Shown: in pieces, positions 21,655-35,045 of the stretch
How the letters are laid out: each line of letters starts with the position of its first letter
How positions within the stretch are numbered: position 1 is the stretch's first letter
Source: Lunularia cruciata
Lineage: Eukaryota > Streptophyta > Marchantiopsida > Lunulariales > Lunulariaceae
Length of the DNA stretch: 64,000 nucleotides
NCBI GenBank assembly: GCA_948567375.1
Contig: OX419755.1
Location: 39,127,001 to 39,191,000, forward strand
Reading direction: 5' to 3'
Notes under the pieces: generated by a model
The model's input: the letters and a program-made list of their open reading frames with translations, nothing else
What the model was told of the DNA's origin: nothing
Databases searched by the model: none
Made by a program: the position numbers and the translations under genes

Positions 21655-22850
21655 CAAGAGCAATTGTCATCCTCATGTATGTATACCAAGCACAAGTATG
21701 CTTTGGGAAGAGAGGAAGAGCATCACTATAGAAGAACACAAGAGGAAGAGAGTTGGGAAGCATCCACATAGATAGAGGAGACTAGAGAAGAAGCATCAAA
21801 GGAAAGTGAAACTCAAAAGAAGTGAAGGATTTCTTAAGTGACTAAGATTACTCCAGCCATTGATGCTTTGTTGTAGGATTTGGCTAACCATAGCAAATTG
21901 AAGACTGACTTGCTAAAAGCTATAGAAAGGTGTAAAATAACAAAGATTGAAGCATTGAAGGTGGAAAATATGGGAAATAATAAGAGAAACTTGAGGTAAA
22001 GCATGTATTTAGAATGGAAAAAATCAGATCTAAAGTAGAGAAACTTAGCATCAAAGAGAGGAAGGAAAAATCAAAGAGATTTTACTCTTAACACTTGAAT
22101 CAAAAAGAGTTTGGAAAAGACTCAAATGAAATCAAGAGCGTTATTACAACACTTTCTGACATAAACTCTATACACTCTGATTCTAGTAATAGTTACAATG
22201 TGGATCTTAAGTTTCAAGTGCCTGATTACAACCCTTGTGCAAGTTGGAATGATATTGATATTGATAGTGATTAGGGGGTTAGTGACAAGTGATCCATGAG
22301 TTACTTGTGAATGTGTGTTATTCATTTTGTAAACACATTTTATGTATAAAGTAACAATGACATATTTTTCATCAATATGCTTGATTTAGAATGCTATCTT
22401 ATCTCTTCATAGCAAGATCTAGTTTTTTGCTCAATCTTGTTCTTATTTGTAGTTGAGATATGTCTCACGTGTAATCAAGACATGTGTAGCAAAGAAAATT
22501 TGAATTTTATCTTATCTCTTCTTAGCCCAATTGTGAGGAATTGGTCTCATATGGTTGGTTGGTAAAACTCATGCTTGTGAAGAGTCTAAAACTCCAACAC
22601 AAGAAACACTCTCTAAACAAGAAACACTCATAAAATTCTTGTCATCAAGTAAAGGTCCCCATGCATAGCAAGTTCACTCTATGCAAACCGCATAATTCAT
22701 GCAAGCAAACTTCCACTATTTTCCTGGTCTACTTCTTAGTTAGGGTAATTCAATGGAGTCTTAGCTATTTAGATTAGAAATGGTAGTTGAATTGATGGGG
22801 TTTGGATATGTAGATCATGTGATAAATAAATATCAAGTATGTAAGTAAAT
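21655..22850. other. A+T-rich stretch, possible C-terminal continuation of the preceding pseudogene
   Basis: Short acidic and Ser/Asn-rich phrases around 22120-22275 (plus strand, NSIHSDSSNSYNVDLKF) could be the tail of the 20914 pseudogene. No frame joins them. Nothing else was recognised. Confidence 0.3.
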
Positions 22851-23421
22851 TTTAATACCATTAGCTAGACATATTATCTAGAGGTGGAAATTGACTTGGT
22901 AATATTTAGAAGGATGCTATTCATAATGGTCTAAGTAGATTAGATAGAGATATCACCAAAAGAGTACTTTCACTAATAGGGCAGAGGTCAAAAACACCTC
23001 AAAAACTTCAAAGCTAACTTAAGAGGCCTAAAAAAATGAATTAGGCCTCAAAAAATAAAAGACTCCTTCACTCCAAGGAAATTTTCATTTCCTTCTCCTC
23101 CCTTGTTCATCTCATCTAGAGTTTTCTAACGGTACCACCCATGCTATACTAAGCTTCCTTTAAGAAGATTCCTTCTAGTAAAACTTATTTGACCAACCAG
23201 ATAAGACAAGGATAGACATTTCACCAACCCATGCAACTAATCTAAGGGTGGACCTTGTTGGCTTGTCACCAATCCATGTATTTGATCCAAGGGTGGAGTT
23301 CCCTTTGAGTGGATCATCTTCGCTTTATAATAAAGGCAAGATGCTGCTTTGGGGCATCGGCGTATAAAGTGATGAAGCCTTGTGTCTATCTTGGGGGTTC
23401 TCTTGTCCTTGGAAAATTACA
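22851..23421 (+). mobile_element. Solo LTR of Ty3/gypsy family 1
   Basis: The sequence follows the family 1 LTR (see 40895-41649, opposite strand) from the start, TTTAATACCATTAGC (TG now TT), to the end GGAAAATTACA. It is flanked by a perfect 5-bp duplication TAAAT (22846-22850 and 23422-23426). There is no internal region, so it is a product of LTR-LTR recombination. At 571 bp it is shorter than the 700-755 bp copies because of internal deletions. Confidence 0.85.
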
Positions 23422-23426
23422 TAAAT

Positions 23427-26400
23427 AACTACAAGCAAGAGTAGTATAAAGTCATTAGACAAAGGGTATATAGGGAAGGGGTTTGTTTGGAGATTATTTT
23501 AACATTGGAACTCATGCAAATGTGGTAAACCCTCTTGAGTCAACAAGAAAATCATATATTAAATTGATGCATGATTTTAGCCATGAACATTTCATATGGA
23601 TTATGAAGATTCTATTATCCAAAAAGTTAAAATTTTATAATTCAAACCAAATATAACCACAAGTAATATGAGCAAATATGAACACCATGAATGAAGTATG
23701 AACAATATAACTATAAAAATAGGCAATGCAATGTGAGCACACCAAATACCTTTAGGTGAGTGTATGGTACACAAGTGAAGTACATCATGTCATCCATCTC
23801 ATATAGCATGTCTCTCTAGTGCATCACAAAATTGCCAATATAGAATGGTGCAAATAAAGAAAGGAGAATAGCACCACATCCGTCTCCTCTCACAAGGAGG
23901 CATGATGGGCTCACAAAAGTATCATCCTATAATCTCATAAGGGTTGCAGCTATAGTACCTAAATTCTACTCTTTTAAAAAAACTAATAGTTGGATATGTG
24001 GTGCTCTTAATCTATATAGTGGAGCCACAAGGAGCTCTAATATTGAGGTGTATGAAGTATTAAGTGTTGCAAAAGGAAAAAATCTAGAAGGATATATAGC
24101 TCCATATGGATGGTTTCTACAATAAGGTAGAGCATCACTATCCATGCACAAAATATCTCTAATGCATAAACCTAATAATGTAAATGTACAGTAAGGTTTA
24201 AGCATGAAACCTCTATACTCATCAATACATCTGTCTTAGCCAAGCATACCATGAGATATGATCCTGTGTGTACTCCAATTGGTAGGGGAGCATGATCCCA
24301 CATAGATTGCAATGGTACCTCCGCCTCTTTCTATGGACCAATAGTCCAAATGATAACCTAAAAGTGTGTGACACAATACTACATAAACTCACTAAGGCAA
24401 GGCTAAGGAATATATCACAAAGTACTACTCGCTCTATAATATTGCCATCTTCTCCTCATAGTTTCCGCACACCAATCCAAGAATACAAGATGAGTAGTCA
24501 CTCTCATGTAAGCCAAAAAAGAATACAAGATGAGTTGCAACTCTTGTGTAAGCTAAACAACTCACATCTAATGCCAGAATCCTCTTCTTCAAATCATTGT
24601 GGAAAATGATGTGGGAAATGAACACTCTAGATAAGCTCATCGTATCTTGCAATGAAGTGATTCTAGAAACCTCATCCTTTAGGAATGTCTCCCTCTCTTA
24701 AGGCCAAAACATCTCCTTTGTAGTACCTCTAAAGCCCTATGAAGGTGCAAGATCATCCAAAGAGTAAGGTCTCCAAGCCACACTATCCTCCCCCACATGC
24801 AAATAAGGCTCCTTCCTTGGGCCAGTGATGAGCACCAATAAAGTCTGACTGGCTCACCCAAACCAAAGAAGTCACTCCTGATGTAGCTCTAGTCTCACAA
24901 AGGTGAGCCCCAACCCCATCAAATACACAAATAGTCAACTATATTAACAAAAGTATTCAAAAGTTCAAACAAAGAACTAATAATCAAAGCATACAAACCA
25001 AGCTTAAAAAAATAAGAAGAAGCATCCATAGGAAATATAGAGGCATCCATTATCAATGAGATTAGGATTATAACAAACACTTCTTACAAAAATGCTCTAT
25101 TATATATATAAGGAAGTAGGTAAGTATATTTCTAAGAGAATAATAAGCTCAAAAGGTCTTTGCAAGTCTACTCTCTCACACTGATCATCACCATCACATG
25201 TCTCCTCTCTTCCCTCTCCTCCCTCCTCTTTATCCTGCTTAACATATACAACCTCCTCTCCCTTGTGGACAATCAAATTATCCTCTCCATGGACAAGCCC
25301 ATATACAACCTTGTCCTCACTCACTAAACTTCTCTCCATGAAACAAATGCTTGAGAACCCGCACTACATATGTCACAAAAAATCATCTACCATCCAAGTG
25401 GTGAAGCTACTTATAGAATACAACCTTTTTTTTCATTAGCAAGTAACATGAGCTTGGCCTAATCATAGTCCACCATAGTACATCTAGCTATCTTACTCCT
25501 CAATATCAGAATGATGTTCTATGTACATTTAGACGCTTAGCTAGAACAAGAGTTGTAGTAGAGTGTGGATGCTAGAGCATCAAAGGAGTAGGAGATGTCC
25601 CATGCTCCCAAATCATTTTCTCATCAGGCCTTAGAATCTACATCATGATGAACTCCAAGGTTAGATGGTAGTTTAATTTGGGTTTGCATTCACAAAGTCG
25701 TTGATTGGAAGCTCGGATCCAATTATTCTTTTGTGTTTAGTTATGAGCAAGTCTAGGACTTGACAATCTATGTGTTCTTAGCACAAGGGAGCATTGTGCC
25801 ACATTTTCATGATCTGTCAATGGGGTGGAGAGAAGACAATATTTATAGTACTGAGTGCAAGAAATTCTAATTTTAGATCAATCTCAAATTGGATATGGTT
25901 GATTGAAGTTGGAGCTTTTGGGATTTAAGGTGTTGGAGCTGAGTTGATGATAAGGTTTGGATTTTAGTCACTCCTCAAGTTGTTGTTTGAATCACCTTAT
26001 GAAAATTTCCAATATTTTTGCTGGTTAGATCTACACCTTTATGCAAAGGTTTTATGTGAATTCCTCAACTAGAGAATTTAGGGTCTTGGATCAAGTATAC
26101 ATGGGTCTATAGACCTCACAAGTTAGCCCAACTCAAGAATTGATCCATGTCTAGGGATTGGGCTTGGATTAGGCCATCAAACTGTACAACGAGTTAGAAA
26201 AAGACACAAATAGCTATTGTGGAAAATTTGGTTAACCATGGAGAGTGAGAGATGATGCAACAAGTTCTATTGAAAATACTATTGTTAGCTCAATAGAGTA
26301 ATTTTGTCTTCAATCATGATTGAATGTCAATTCTACTATTTTTATGACTATGATTAAAGATTTTAGGTTGATAGAGTGTTCTTGAGGATTATGTATACCT

Positions 26401-26918
26401 TTGATCTAGAAATCTGGGGAAAGTTGCCAAGAACCATGAGCAAACCCTCAATTAGGGATTTTTAAATTAGGGTAGAAACTACATAAAATTTGGCCAAGTT
26501 TGGGATCTTATCAAGGGAGCCGTAGTAGTCAGGTTATGGCTTGCTTCATACCATTGGAAAGTTTATTTCACAAGCTTTTCATTGAGTTCTAGATCATTGA
26601 ACCAAGTCAACACAAAAAATGTTATTGCCAACTGAGTTACATAGAGTTTTCTCCATAAAAAAGACATAAAATTACTCCACTTGGAGTACAAATTGGTTTG
26701 GAAGTTGGAGTACAGTTTGGAGGAAACTTGGAGAACAAATTGAAATTAATTTGAGGATAGGGCAGGAGGCTCTAAAGCTGATTTCTGCCAAAAGCATAAA
26801 GAATTTTTGTTGAATTCTTGTGGTTGGATCCTCTTTGTGTTGGCATGCTTTTTTGTATGCCCCGTTGGTTTAGATTGGTGTGCGGGTGTTGCATTTAGAT
26901 TATTTCCTTCTAGGAGTG
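23427..26918. other. A+T-rich stretch without recognised genes
   Basis: Many short frames and no conserved domain. It is probably old repeat DNA. Frames at 24292-24609 and 25100-25339 are low-complexity or featureless. Confidence 0.5.
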
Positions 26919-27759
26919 CTATGTATTTCTCCTTGGTACCCAAGCTTGGGCAAGACATTTTTTGAAAGCAAATTTCTCCTCCATACGAGCTTGTTTGAAT
27001 GAAGGAACTAAATGAGAAATTGGAATGTAATTAGAATCTCCCAACAAATATTACTTTATATCAAAAATATTTACTATCCTCCCTTGTGTAGTGGAGATTA
27101 GATTGGAGATCTTTTGAGGCAAGCCATATTGTAGAAAGAACCAAGCATCCTTGCAAAAATAATCAAAAAATCATGAATACTTCTTCTCTCTCTCCTCCAA
27201 CCAAACCATCCAATAAAACAAAAAACCAAGCTTCAGGAGCTAGTTACCTCTAGCAAAATGTATAATCCTTCTTTGATTGTCGTACACCACCTGCATATTA
27301 ATAGAATAATATCCTTTCAGATTGAAATAAACTTCATTTTCAATATTAATTCTTTAGGGCAAGCAAAAAAAGTGCTATCAACTAAACCCATGCACCCAAG
27401 GAACCCTTTCTACGCAAAACTTTAAGAGATTTGAGCTCTCTCTTCCTTTTCCAGCCATTTCACTTCCTTGACCAAAACACAAACTATTGTTGTTAGTACT
27501 CTTTATGTAGTTCTATAGTAGAGTTTGCACTAATCTCCCATATATTCAAAACTCTTGTAATGCTTACTCCATTGCCATGATCCCTAAACCTATCAAAAGC
27601 AAGCACTACTTGGATCCATATAGGATTTTGGCCTCTTTTACACAAATCCTTGAATTTAGAGTGATCTTTGATTGCATATACTAATGTATTAAAAGAATTT
27701 ACATCCATAATAGTTAAATTTTTGAAAGTAGTGGGATTAAGCATCCTAAAATATTTCAA
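26919..27759 (-). pseudogene. PIF/Harbinger-like transposase remnant
   Basis: The minus strand keeps the order of a Harbinger (DDE_Tnp_4) transposase in several frames. An N-terminal block (27493-27759) has WIQVVLAFDRFRDHGNGVSI, the helical region before the catalytic core. Then come CMGLVDSTFF with the first catalytic Asp, NEVYFNLKGYYSINMQVVYD and NQRRIIHFARGN. After a gap come YLLGDSNYIPISHLVPSFK with the second Asp, and FAFKKCLAQAWV. In intact relatives this last block precedes the final catalytic Glu, which is not found here. Frameshifts and stops make it non-functional. The SANT-like remnant at 20914 may be its usual partner protein, but the two are 5 kb apart. Confidence 0.7.
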
Positions 27760-30700
27760 AACAAGTTAAGTGCTCCTATTTCACTAAATTCTATCTTGCA
27801 AATAACAAGATTCCTCTGCAAACTTCCACCACCTCATCAACAATTCCACTAGGTCTCTATCTTCCTTTCTTGCATTCCAATCATCATTCTAATGATCAAT
27901 CTCTAGACCATCTTTTAATTTGTCCCTCCAAATCACATGGATGTATATGGAAATTTGATTGCAAAGCAAAGTGTGATTACTTGTTTGCAACATCATGAGG
28001 GTGTGTATATTTGTGATCGAGTATGTTGTTTGTGGTTATATTTCCTTACAAACTACTTTTCAAGAGGAGAGGAGCAAAATTTGTTTTGTTAGTAGTGGTC
28101 CATGTGGCACAAACATACATTTAAATTTCAAGTTAATTTGGGTCTAGCTATCTCCATTAACATTTATGAGGCACTTAAGGATCACGTGTAGCCATAAAAA
28201 GCTAAAAGTCATGGTTTTGATCTCCCATAAAATATTTATGGCCATGAGTAGAGTATCCATAAAATAATTTGGTAACCATTGATTTGGCACTTATAAAAAA
28301 ATTAAGAGTAGCCCATAATTTTTTTTATAGAATCCTTCAAAGTCTCAAAAAAGATAAATTTTAAAGCTCCTAATAAGTGTCTCCTTTAAACATTATAAGT
28401 ATCTATAAAGGAAAATGTACAAGTAGTGTGTGAGGTACTCTAACTTTTGAGTAAGAGAATCTGCAAGCTATAAAAGTTATGGGTTATGTAGCTTTTATAG
28501 GGTACAAGAAATTCCCATAACTTGTAATTAATCCATAAACCTTAATTAGGAACATTAATAGCTTTCAAATTTTAGTTTTAACATTGAAGAAAAATGTCAT
28601 TTAGGAGCAATAAGAGGAAGAAACAATTTTCATTCCTCTTCTAAAGTCTCTTAGAACGTTTCTTGTGGTTAGAATTGCAAGAGAAGAGCCAAGTGGCACA
28701 ATGTCAATTCTTATTGACATTTCTTAGGAGTTGTCATTTACATTTCTGCTTGTAACTATCAAAATCCCATGATTGATGTTGTGTTGTAATGTTTATCAGA
28801 TACTAGTGAAGTAGATCTCCTTATAGTCTTGTGTGTAATAGGATAACAACCTTTTTCAAATAAAAGTATGCATGTGGAAATAGGTTTTAGAGATGGAATA
28901 TGGAATGTCAAGTGACATTAAAATTACCCAATGGATCAGGGAAAAATGTGTATTCTATTTTCAAAAGCACATTCATCCATGATGGGTGAGTGGGCTTTTG
29001 AAAATAGGATAAAGCATGGAGCAATAATAGAACTCACAATAGAGATAATCAAATAATTTTAAGGTGGTTGTATTTAGTGCACTCCCCAAGACAGTTGGTA
29101 GAGATAAGTCACACCTATCATATTATTAATTTTTTCTTTTAATTTTTTAGAGATATTGATCATCTTCATTAAAAAAACTAGTGCAAATAGATATTTTGGC
29201 AATATTGAAATAAACATACAAATCTACTAAAAAAACATACAAGAACTTTAATCCTCTTTCTAAAACATGCCACTTGCAATATGCCAAGAGAAGTTTTAGT
29301 TCACTTGCAAAGTCCTAAGAGGAATCTCCTAAAAAGAACATACAAGATCTTTAATCCTCTTTTTAAAACATCCAAACACAAGAAATGTCTTCCACTATGC
29401 TTTCCCACCACCAAAAGGCTAGCTTGCATCCTATGAACTTCTTATTTCACATTGAAAGTGGCATGTTTTAGAAATAGGATTATAGGTATTGTATGTTCTT
29501 TCAAGATATTTGTATGTTTATTTAACATTTTCCTCGATATTTAGTCCTTTCATTCTTTACTTAAGCTCATTAGAGATTACTAAGTTTTTAGAAAGAAGGA
29601 ATCTAGAAAGGTTAAGATCCTTGTGTGGGTTCAACTAGTTATAGTATTGGACTGATTTGGGCATGATGGCAATGGAGCATGTGTGGCAAGGGAAATGAAT
29701 TTGTGAGATATTAGCTCAAGATCTAATACCAAATTCACCAGTTGAGTAATGACTAGAATTGGGATGAGTAATGACTACAATATGGAAGGAAATACCTTGG
29801 CTTAACAAAGATGGCAGGTCCAAAATTTCAAACATTTTTGCATTGAAGTGATTTCAAGGATGTGTGGGATTGGTGGATATGACATCTTCTTCTTAGTGCA
29901 AAGACTAAAAGTTGATAGAGAAATTTATTTCATTAGGAAAGGTTTCTTATTTATCAACAAGCAAGTAATCTATGCATATGATTACTCACTGTAGTGGAGT
30001 TGAGGAGTCTTTGATTTTGTGATAAGTTATGGATATTTGTGATTCTGTGAGCTCTTTTGATTCAATGAATTCCAAGTTCCTATATGTTCAACATGGTATT
30101 TGCGCTCATTGTGTGCACAACAAGGTGTTTGTGCTCATTTTATAGGGATGTTGAGATCTGTCAAGACATGACATGTATAATGAAGTCACCATTGTGGAGC
30201 AATATGCATTGGAGAAGGGAAAATAATTCTTTTGACCACCACAAGTATCTTCTAGGCAATTTGGATTTTGTTCTAATGAGTCATTTAGTGCACTCACTCA
30301 AATAGCCCCACATAGAGGAGAAACTAGACTTCAATAAATATATTGCTAGAGCTCACATACTCAAAAAACATTTCATAAGAGTCTTAAAGGCCAAATGGCA
30401 TTCTTTGCAATAAATGAGAGTTCAATTAAAGAGCAAGAGTATGAAATCTTATTTTTCAAAGCTTGTGTATCTTTTTGCATCACTTGATAAATAGATTCAA
30501 CATGTGGGTAGAAGAAAAGGAAGAAAAAGAGGAAAACAAGTTTACACATGAGTTTGATAGAGAAAATGAGGTAATTGATTCAATAAGAATTCATGAAAGA
30601 AAAGAAAATAGAGAAGCTATTTTACAAATATTTATTACCTACAATCTACAAGCTAGTGGGTTTTTGAATCCATAATAAAGCTATTATTTGGGAAGTGTTC

Positions 30701-32127
30701 TCAAAAAATTTAGATGATGGATGTTGCTTCATTGGGTGTTCTAATAAATGAAATTTTACATTATTTATGATATCAAATTTGTCAACAAAATTCAAAAATG
30801 TGTGTATATATCTCTAATTATCTAATATCTCTAATTAATCTCCTTGCCTAGAATGTCCTTTTTTTCCAAATAAATTTTTATTTCTAAAGTAGGAAATTTT
30901 CTATTCAATGGATCCATTCCAAAAAATCTTATGCAAGTACTATCTATATAGCAGATCTCACTATCATTATGGAAATTGGATCTCACTATCAATGTGAAAA
31001 TTAATGAAGAGTCAGTATTGAATTTAGCAATGGCCTCTTGAGTTCACAAAACTATTCCTTTTGGGTATAAATTAAAGACAAGAGTAAGAGAAAGAGCTCT
31101 TTGGCTCATTTGCAAGGAGAGAAATTTTATTGCACATTTGCAAGGAGCAATAAACTCTAGTGAAAAGTTAGAGAGGTGCTTGTGGAAGAGGTTTGCAAGA
31201 GAAGAGAGACGGGAGAAGAGCGAGATTGCAACATTTGATAGAGCCACTGCCATTGTGATTCAATCATTGCTAATTTGAGTTGTTTTGGGTAGCTAAGAGT
31301 TGGGGTCCATATTGCCTTGTATCCTTATATATGGTCAAAGATCAAGGTTTGGGTATAAGAAACATCACCATGTTTCATTGGTTTGTTGTTTCTAATTAGA
31401 ATTAGACTTGGATAATGGCATACCATTAAGTAGAATCAAATTTATAGTAGAATCAAATCTCCTCTATTGTTGATCAACAAGCTCTAAAACCTCAAGCCTT
31501 TACCTTCAAGTACATCAAAATTACAAATAATCCGAGAATCCAATGCATGGTAAATAAAAAGGTTTTGATGATCTCAAGTAGAAATGGTTCCTAAATTTTG
31601 ACTTGCCATTAAAAACTCATGGTAGGTAGTAGGCTATTCTTTTCTTAGATAATACTCCTACTTGTTGACTAGGAAAAGGTACCAAGTAAAAAGTGTGAGA
31701 AACCATCTATGAGATGGTACATAAGTGCAGGATAGTGAAGGATTGTGGGATCCTATGTGCAAGGCTATGGGAGAAAATTTTTATGGGTAGACTAAGTCCC
31801 AAGTATGAGAGAAGTATAGAATTGATGTAGGACCTTCTACAAGCTGACTAAGTAAAGGAGTACATGCAAATTAAGTTACATGTTCTTGTATTATAGCAAA
31901 AGAAGTAGCTAGTAATTAAGAATTAAGTGGTTTTCTAATGGTATTCATAGTGGGTACATCTAGGAGAGGAGAGTGAATTGGCATTCTTGGGTCAAGCACA
32001 TAAGAAGGTGGTGGCTATAGGAACAGAAGTAATTAGGGTAGAAAAATGTTTTATTTTTAGGTTAGAATAACTATTTAAATGGGTGGTTTCCTCCACAAGA
32101 GGTAATCTTTGCACCCAAAGCCTATGA
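27760..32127. other. A+T-rich stretch; MITE-like repeat inside, no genes recognised
   Basis: No conserved frame. A 70-codon Glu/Lys-rich frame at 30463-30675 has no recognisable domain. The MITE-like structure at 29208-29523 is listed separately. Confidence 0.5.
29208..29523. mobile_element. MITE-like element with about 73-bp terminal inverted repeats
   Basis: The left arm 29208-29280 (from aaataaacatacaaat to aacatgccacttgcaat) is the imperfect reverse complement of 29451-29523 (from attgaaagtggcatgttt to tttgtatgtttattt). A third, direct copy of the core (acatacaagatctttaatcc) lies at about 29338. The whole unit is about 316 bp and has no coding capacity. I could not find a clear target duplication, because similarity fades gradually outward. 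Confidence 0.6.
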
Positions 32128-32460
32128 TTGGGGATTCTTGCCAAAGCTACTCATCCCTCACAACCTCGTGTTCACCTATGGGCTTGGAGGAATGTGTATG
32201 ACTATGACTATGGGAATAAAATTTTTCCATTTGATAAGGAAATATTATGTATGATGGCCTTAGGATCTAATTATCCAATGATTATAAACAGGCCATGCCT
32301 CTATTCTGATAGAATATGGGCTTGGAGGAATGGGTATGACTATGACTATGGGAATCAAAGTTTGCCATTTGATAAGAAAATATTATTTATGATGGCTTTA
32401 GGATCTAATTATCCAATGATTATAAACAGGCCATACCTCTATTCTGATTTCTATCAATGA
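32128..32460 (+). CDS. Hypothetical ORF with an in-frame 138-bp duplication
   Basis: A 110-codon frame contains two copies of a 46-residue unit, WAWRN-YDYDYGN...PFDK-IL-MMALGSNYPMIINRP-LYSD, encoded at 32179-32316 and 32317-32454. The copies differ at a handful of positions. The Tyr/Asp-rich unit does not match any family I know. The frame begins at an ATG in A+T-rich repeat DNA and ends soon after the second unit, so it may be a fragment of an older transposon gene and not an expressed gene. Confidence 0.3.
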   Translation: MGILAKATHPSQPRVHLWAWRNVYDYDYGNKIFPFDKEILCMMALGSNYPMIINRPCLYSDRIWAWRNGYDYDYGNQSLPFDKKILFMMALGSNYPMIINRPYLYSDFYQ

Positions 32461-34067
32461 CAGGGGGAGAATTTGAATCTATTGAGTCATCCATTGTATT
32501 AGGCAATAATGTCACTCATGTAGTTGTTGCTTGATCTGATTCAGTAGAAAGGGTGCATGAGAGACTTGCTTAGCATGATTCTAGAAGGAAACACCTCAAA
32601 GACCATACCAAGGAGGCCAAAGAGCTTGCAAGAATTACAAACTTGTGTGTTAACTCCAAGGGTAAGTATCTTTGGGAGACTCCCATACTTGAGTGGAGTT
32701 ATGAAACCCCTACGGGAATCTTATCTACACCTTCTCTCCAAGCCAAGTAAATGGTTGGCTGTGCAAGGACTATACTGACTTCCGCTTCTCTTGTAGCATC
32801 TTGTATTCCCCACTCCAAGAAAAGACAACCCCACCAACACTACTTATTTGTTTAAAGTTATACAAGACAATCTGAAAGTGATAAGGATAGTATTCTTTGT
32901 AAATTGACCAATTTAAAGTTTCAGCCCATAGATGTAAATGTTATCAAGGCATTCAAAGCACAATATAGGAAACAGACTATTGAAAAATACTATTTATAGA
33001 ATTTTAGTGTAAAGTAGTAAGTAGCACAGATTTGTATGATTGTATTATTAGACTTAAGAGAGCTTGACGAGAGTATGTGACAAGAGAGACAACTACATGT
33101 TTTTGGAGGCCTTTTGTTGTACATTTACATGTTGTTAGATCCATTTTGTGCTTACAATAGAAGTTAACAATTGCTCAAATCTTATGGAGAGAGACCTAAA
33201 CTTGATGAAAAGATCTATTACAATAATCTTAAGAAACAACCTTATGTAACAATATTTCTTGAAAAAAACTCTCAATTTAATCTTGACTTGATAATATGAC
33301 TGTAGAGTAATGAAGAGACATTCATTCCAAAGAAAATGCATCAATGTTTTAAGTTGATGATCTCTTAGAAGGTGTAGCAGAATAGTGAATACAAAGCAAA
33401 CTCTATTGTAAATATCATCTACTTCAACTCAATCATAGATAAATTAGACACTATTGAATATTTACTTATAGCAGCATGATCCGAATGGGCAAGCTTCTAT
33501 GAAAAAAATTTAATGCATGGGAATTTCAATATGTTATCAAAGAACTGATCACTCAATGAATCTAATAAGATAGTTTACAAAACAAAAATAGACAATACCA
33601 TCAATGTGATATGAAACTCTAATATTTAAATTATTTATGAGTTGTAATATATTGAGAAACTCTTGAGTCTTTGGAGTTACTTACATCAAGATAATAATAT
33701 GTTCTTTTACATCTTATCTTTGTTGCTCTATATTATCAATTATATTTGGTAAGAGCATAGTAAAGTAGTCTACTCTATATTTGTGTAACAATAACTATAT
33801 ACATATGAAAAGTTTGAGGTTGTTTTTACAAAAATTTACAAAAATATCCTTCCATGATGTAATAATAATATGACTTGTTTCCAAAGTGATGGTTGGTCGT
33901 TGTTTGTGATCTTCCTTCTCAACAAATCTTGATGTCAAAATCTTCATTTGATTGTTAGATACACCATTGTAAGGAAGTACATCAATAATATTCTCAAATT
34001 TTTGCATCATGTTTGTACAAAACACTTCAAATCAGATTTTATTTAAATATTTCACTCAAACCCAACG
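32461..34067. other. A+T-rich stretch without recognised genes
   Basis: Only short frames. No motif or repeat of note. Confidence 0.45.
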
Positions 34068-34260
34068 TTTGAAATGATTTGCTTTATGGTTGAAAGGACT
34101 TCAGCCTTACAAAAGGATTCAATCAGTTTTTCAATTACTCAAAACCAACATTTGAAATGATTTGCTTTATGGTTGAAAGGACTTCAGGCTTACAAAAATG
34201 ATTCAATCAGTTTTTCAATTACTTGAAGGTCTTCACTCAAAGCCAACTTATGAAATTATT
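34068..34260. repeat. About 83-bp degenerate tandem repeat (2.5 copies)
   Basis: tttgaaatgatttgctttatgg followed by ttgaaaggacttcag occurs at 34068 and 34151. A weaker third copy begins near 34249 (atgaaattatttgatttgtgg). Each unit is followed by attcaatcagtttttcaatt. Confidence 0.75.
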
Positions 34261-34954
34261 TGATTTGTGGTTGAAAAGGTTTCAACTCTACATAAGAATA
34301 AGGATGGAATTTTTACCCATGTATTGCAATTGCAATTAGCTTGTTTAGTCTAAGAATGAGAAGGTTGCTCTTTTATAATGCATGGTCAATGTTACGTTAA
34401 GTACTTACCAAACCTCTTTTAACTATAAATATGACCTAGGTTTCAACATATTTCATCGCAAACTATCAAAATTATTTTTAAGATCTCTATTTAGATCTGG
34501 GTAGCAAAAGCTATAAATTTACTATTCCTTTACAAAATAACTTCAACAACATTCTTGGATGTTTTAAAGAGCATGTTTTACAAAAACATACTCTTATCAC
34601 AAATCCATAGGTTTAATAAGCTATACATTATTTTCTTTAAATATTAATTTAAACCTCGTATGTAAAAGTTAAAATTTCCAATAAATGGTTTTTTATGAGT
34701 TTCTACCATTTATCCGGGTTAATATCTAAGTAGATGCTCAAGATAACTCAACACAAAGTTTGGCTCTTAATATTGCTCACTTATATAGGTCTATAGAATA
34801 AATATATCAACCATAGGTAACCAAGATCCCTTTTTTTATATGATATGGATTAATTATGGTATTTTGAAGTTGATTATATGCTTAGTCACGATGAGAATAC
34901 ACAACAATGAGCTTTTAATACATATACTAGCATATCATGCGAATGTTTTGTTAT
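34261..34954. other. A+T-rich stretch without recognised genes
   Basis: No conserved frame. Homology to family 2 pol begins abruptly at 34955, so this is the flank of a truncated element or a deletion junction. Confidence 0.45.
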
Positions 34955-35040
34955 GGAGGTTCATCTTCTCATTTTCCAACAAGGCTTATGTATTAACCAT
35001 CTACATGGAGAAGGGTGTAGAATAGATGGTGATTTTGGAG

Positions 35041-35045
35041 GACAA
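35041..35045. other. Target-site duplication GACAA, left of copy A
   Basis: GACAA precedes the LTR start at 35046. The same five bases follow the other LTR at 41650-41654. In the family 2 relative this position reads through without interruption (near 54687), which proves the insertion point. Confidence 0.9.
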
